Of a DNA stretch of 64,000 bases, positions 62,117-64,000 are shown piece by piece (positions within the stretch are counted from its first letter, which is position 1; each line of letters opens with the position of its first letter). The stretch is from Strigamia acuminata (taxonomy: Eukaryota; Arthropoda; Chilopoda; Geophilomorpha; Linotaeniidae). The DNA lies in NCBI GenBank assembly GCA_949358305.1, contig OX442315.1, forward strand, positions 4,774,001-4,838,000. The letters are read 5' to 3'. Below the pieces are notes generated by a model that saw only the letters and a program-made list of their open reading frames with translations, made no database searches and was not told where the DNA came from. The translations under genes and the position numbers were made by a program.

Positions 62117-63506
62117 TTAATAAAAAGTTAATATTTAAATACGTAGATAAATGGTTGGTTTCGAGGGACGTTGCCAGTACGTGCAGCCGTCCGTCGAGAC
62201 CGATTCCTGTCTATCGGTGCAAACGTAGGACGAATTGTCCCTCGTCGGATAGAAAAAGAGAAGTCATCACGTGAAAAATCTGTCTCATGTCCAAAACGCA
62301 CAGCGAGACGGAATCGAGCCTTTAATCTGGATTCTTATCATCAGATTTTTACTTTAAATTAATTCTAACGTTAATTAGAACATTACTAATAATTAAATTA
62401 ATAATTATCAGTCATTCGTAAAAAGAATTCGTCGGGTGTAAATTATTACTAAAATCGCACAATAAATGTGCTTGTCGAAATGTTATTAAATAAATAAACC
62501 CAATAAAGAATTATTCCGAAGTCGGACTTTGTCTAATTTTTAAAAAAGTTAAAGTCAAATTAAATTTATCCAACACACCGAAAAAATTCATCGTACGAAT
62601 GTTAAGTTGCATCAATTTGATGCGTCAAATTACTTGTGGAGAAAAAATATTCTTTTACAGAATATTCTCCCCTTGTCATAAAATTATATATGGCTCGAGC
62701 CCATTGTCTCGCTCGTGACTCAAGTCATGAGGAATTTTCGAGACGCGAGGCGACGTGAAGTCTGCGCTCGCACCTCGAAAACAAATTAACAAGGAAAAAA
62801 ATACGATCGTGTGAGCGATCGCGGTTAATAATTAATTATACGCTATTTCGAGTGCAAAGCACTCATGTCAGGTATTAGTCAACAAAATTTCTTCTTCAGC
62901 AGCACGGAACTAGTTCTCATGTGCCGATGCCGACTTCTACCTGATCGGGATGGACTTGGTTTACATCGCGGTCCCAGTTTTCCTCGTCCTCGTGCTCTAT
63001 GGCCAGCACGTCGTTCTCTTCCTCGTCCATGGCGAGGAGCGCGCACAAAAATCTCAATCACGATTTAAAAAGGATGATAAAACTATCTCAAAAACTCGGT
63101 GAAAAACTCGGTAAAACGTTAAAAACGAGGATCACGCACGAATGCAGCGATCAGCTGTGAAAAGCGGAAGTCTGTGTGAACACGAGGTAATCGCGATGGA
63201 TTCTGGGTAATATACTCCAGAACCCGGGTGTTTGAGACTAGTGCGCACCTACCCGTGCGCATGTTACGCTACGGGTCTCCTTTGTTCTCACTCCCGTGCG
63301 CGATTGCTGCTACGGGGTCTTTTGCACGCGGTATCCGACCCGTGCCGATAATTTTGCTACGGGTCCCGCGTTTCCACGCCATCTCGTGACGCGAATTCGA
63401 CCGATATCCGCTTTGTTGGACTTAGCGAAATTTTCTGCGACGTGATGGCTTGCACTATCGGTCGATTACATTTATTTTTAGTGCCGCCATCGACTCGTAA
63501 TTTATT
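62117..63506 (-). other. Spacer between pol and the downstream ORF in the right-edge element
   Basis: About 1.4 kb with no supported ORF. It contains repeated cacgggt/gctacgggtc motifs (about 63235-63370) and an AT-rich half (62340-62680). Confidence 0.5.
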
Positions 63507-64000
63507 TTACTTCTTTCCTACGACCTTTCCGCCTTTTATGAACGGATTATCTCTTTTTGGTCGCAGGTTACGGATCGAGGCAGGTACGATATTTTTTGTT
63601 GTTTTTTGTGTCTGTACCTCCTCATTATTGTTTTCTTTTTTATCCGTGTTTTTTGTGTTTGTTTCAGGAGTTTCTCCTGTTTCCCCCCCGACCAAAATTG
63701 GATCCGGAACGGATTCAACTATCTCGTTTACCGGAGGTGAAGGGGCGTCGAAATACTCCTCGTTGTCACTTGGCGGTGCTTTTTCCGACTCGCCAGCGAA
63801 CATATCGACGATTTGGCCGTCAGTTTTAGACTTGACTTGGCCTTTGGCCCACATTTCTTGCGGGAATTCCGGAATGTACGGAGTTAACTCTCGTACTTGT
63901 ATCGACTTATGCTCGGTGTTGTCCTCGAGCTTGCGTAATTTATACGCGTTACCGCCATGCTTGCCGATGATCACATACGGACCATCTCTCTTGTCGGCCA
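63507..64000 (-). CDS. pol: Pol C-terminus of the right-edge LTR element (partial)
   Basis: The frame is open from the window edge to a stop at 63507, so the 5' part lies beyond 64000. It starts with DKRDGPYVIIGKHGGNAYKL, which is the GPY/F module at the C-terminal end of Ty3/gypsy integrases, followed by RELTPYIP. An acidic, Lys/Thr-rich tail then ends NLRPKRDNPFIKGG, similar to the basic ends of many gypsy Pols. About 163 residues are visible. Confidence 0.75.
   Translation of the reverse strand, partial: ADKRDGPYVIIGKHGGNAYKLRKLEDNTEHKSIQVRELTPYIPEFPQEMWAKGQVKSKTDGQIVDMFAGESEKAPPSDNEEYFDAPSPPVNEIVESVPDPILVGGETGETPETNTKNTDKKENNNEEVQTQKTTKNIVPASIRNLRPKRDNPFIKGGKVVGKK

Overview
The window is eukaryotic, repeat-dense DNA, most likely from an arthropod. 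The evidence is introns with GT/GC-AG borders, DEG/ENaC channel genes, a TRAF-type RING/MATH gene, an interstitial (TTAGG)n tract, and mariner-, hAT-, piggyBac- and Ty3/gypsy-type mobile elements. I cannot name the species. No rRNA, tRNA or CRISPR locus was seen.

Layout. At 1-6.4 kb are a repeat family, pieces of a diverged DEG/ENaC gene (A, minus strand), a piggyBac-type MITE and an inverted array of a short GTCATTTCGTCGCC unit. At 6.8-8.2 kb are nested foldback elements. At 8.8-13.5 kb is copy 1 of a segmental duplication. At 13.7-16.5 kb is a 12-exon TRAF-like gene (minus). At 18.1-23.7 kb is DEG/ENaC gene B (minus, 11 exons, 815 codons by my hand splice). At 24.1-38.6 kb is a complete, probably very young Ty3/gypsy-type element with 672-bp LTRs that look identical, plus Gag, Pol and a third ORF that is not a recognisable envelope. 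At 39.6-48.3 kb is copy 2 of the duplication, interrupted by a Mag-type LTR element with a damaged integrase (41.8-46.1 kb). At 48.4-53.4 kb is gene C, a paralogue of B, and at 53.9-57.4 kb is gene D, a decaying paralogue. At 57.5-58.2 kb are foldbacks. At 58.4-64 kb is the 3' part of another, GC-richer LTR element (minus strand).

The main result is that the DEG/ENaC genes are concatenated. One internal exon encodes the pore helix TM2 of a first channel module, a cytosolic linker and TM1 of a second module, with no stop codon between them. Hand splicing of gene B gives TM1-ectodomain-TM2-linker-TM1-ectodomain-TM2. The exons of both modules repeat the same intron-phase series (0,1,0,0,2) with nearly equal sizes. 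Ordinary DEG/ENaC subunits have a single TM1-ectodomain-TM2 module and assemble as trimers, so a covalent two-module subunit is unusual; I know of no described example. Genes B, C and D form a head-to-tail array with lesions at different stages of decay, and A is an older relative.

The duplicated blocks carry different transposon insertions, so several insertions have their empty site in the same window. This allows relative dating and exact definition of element ends.
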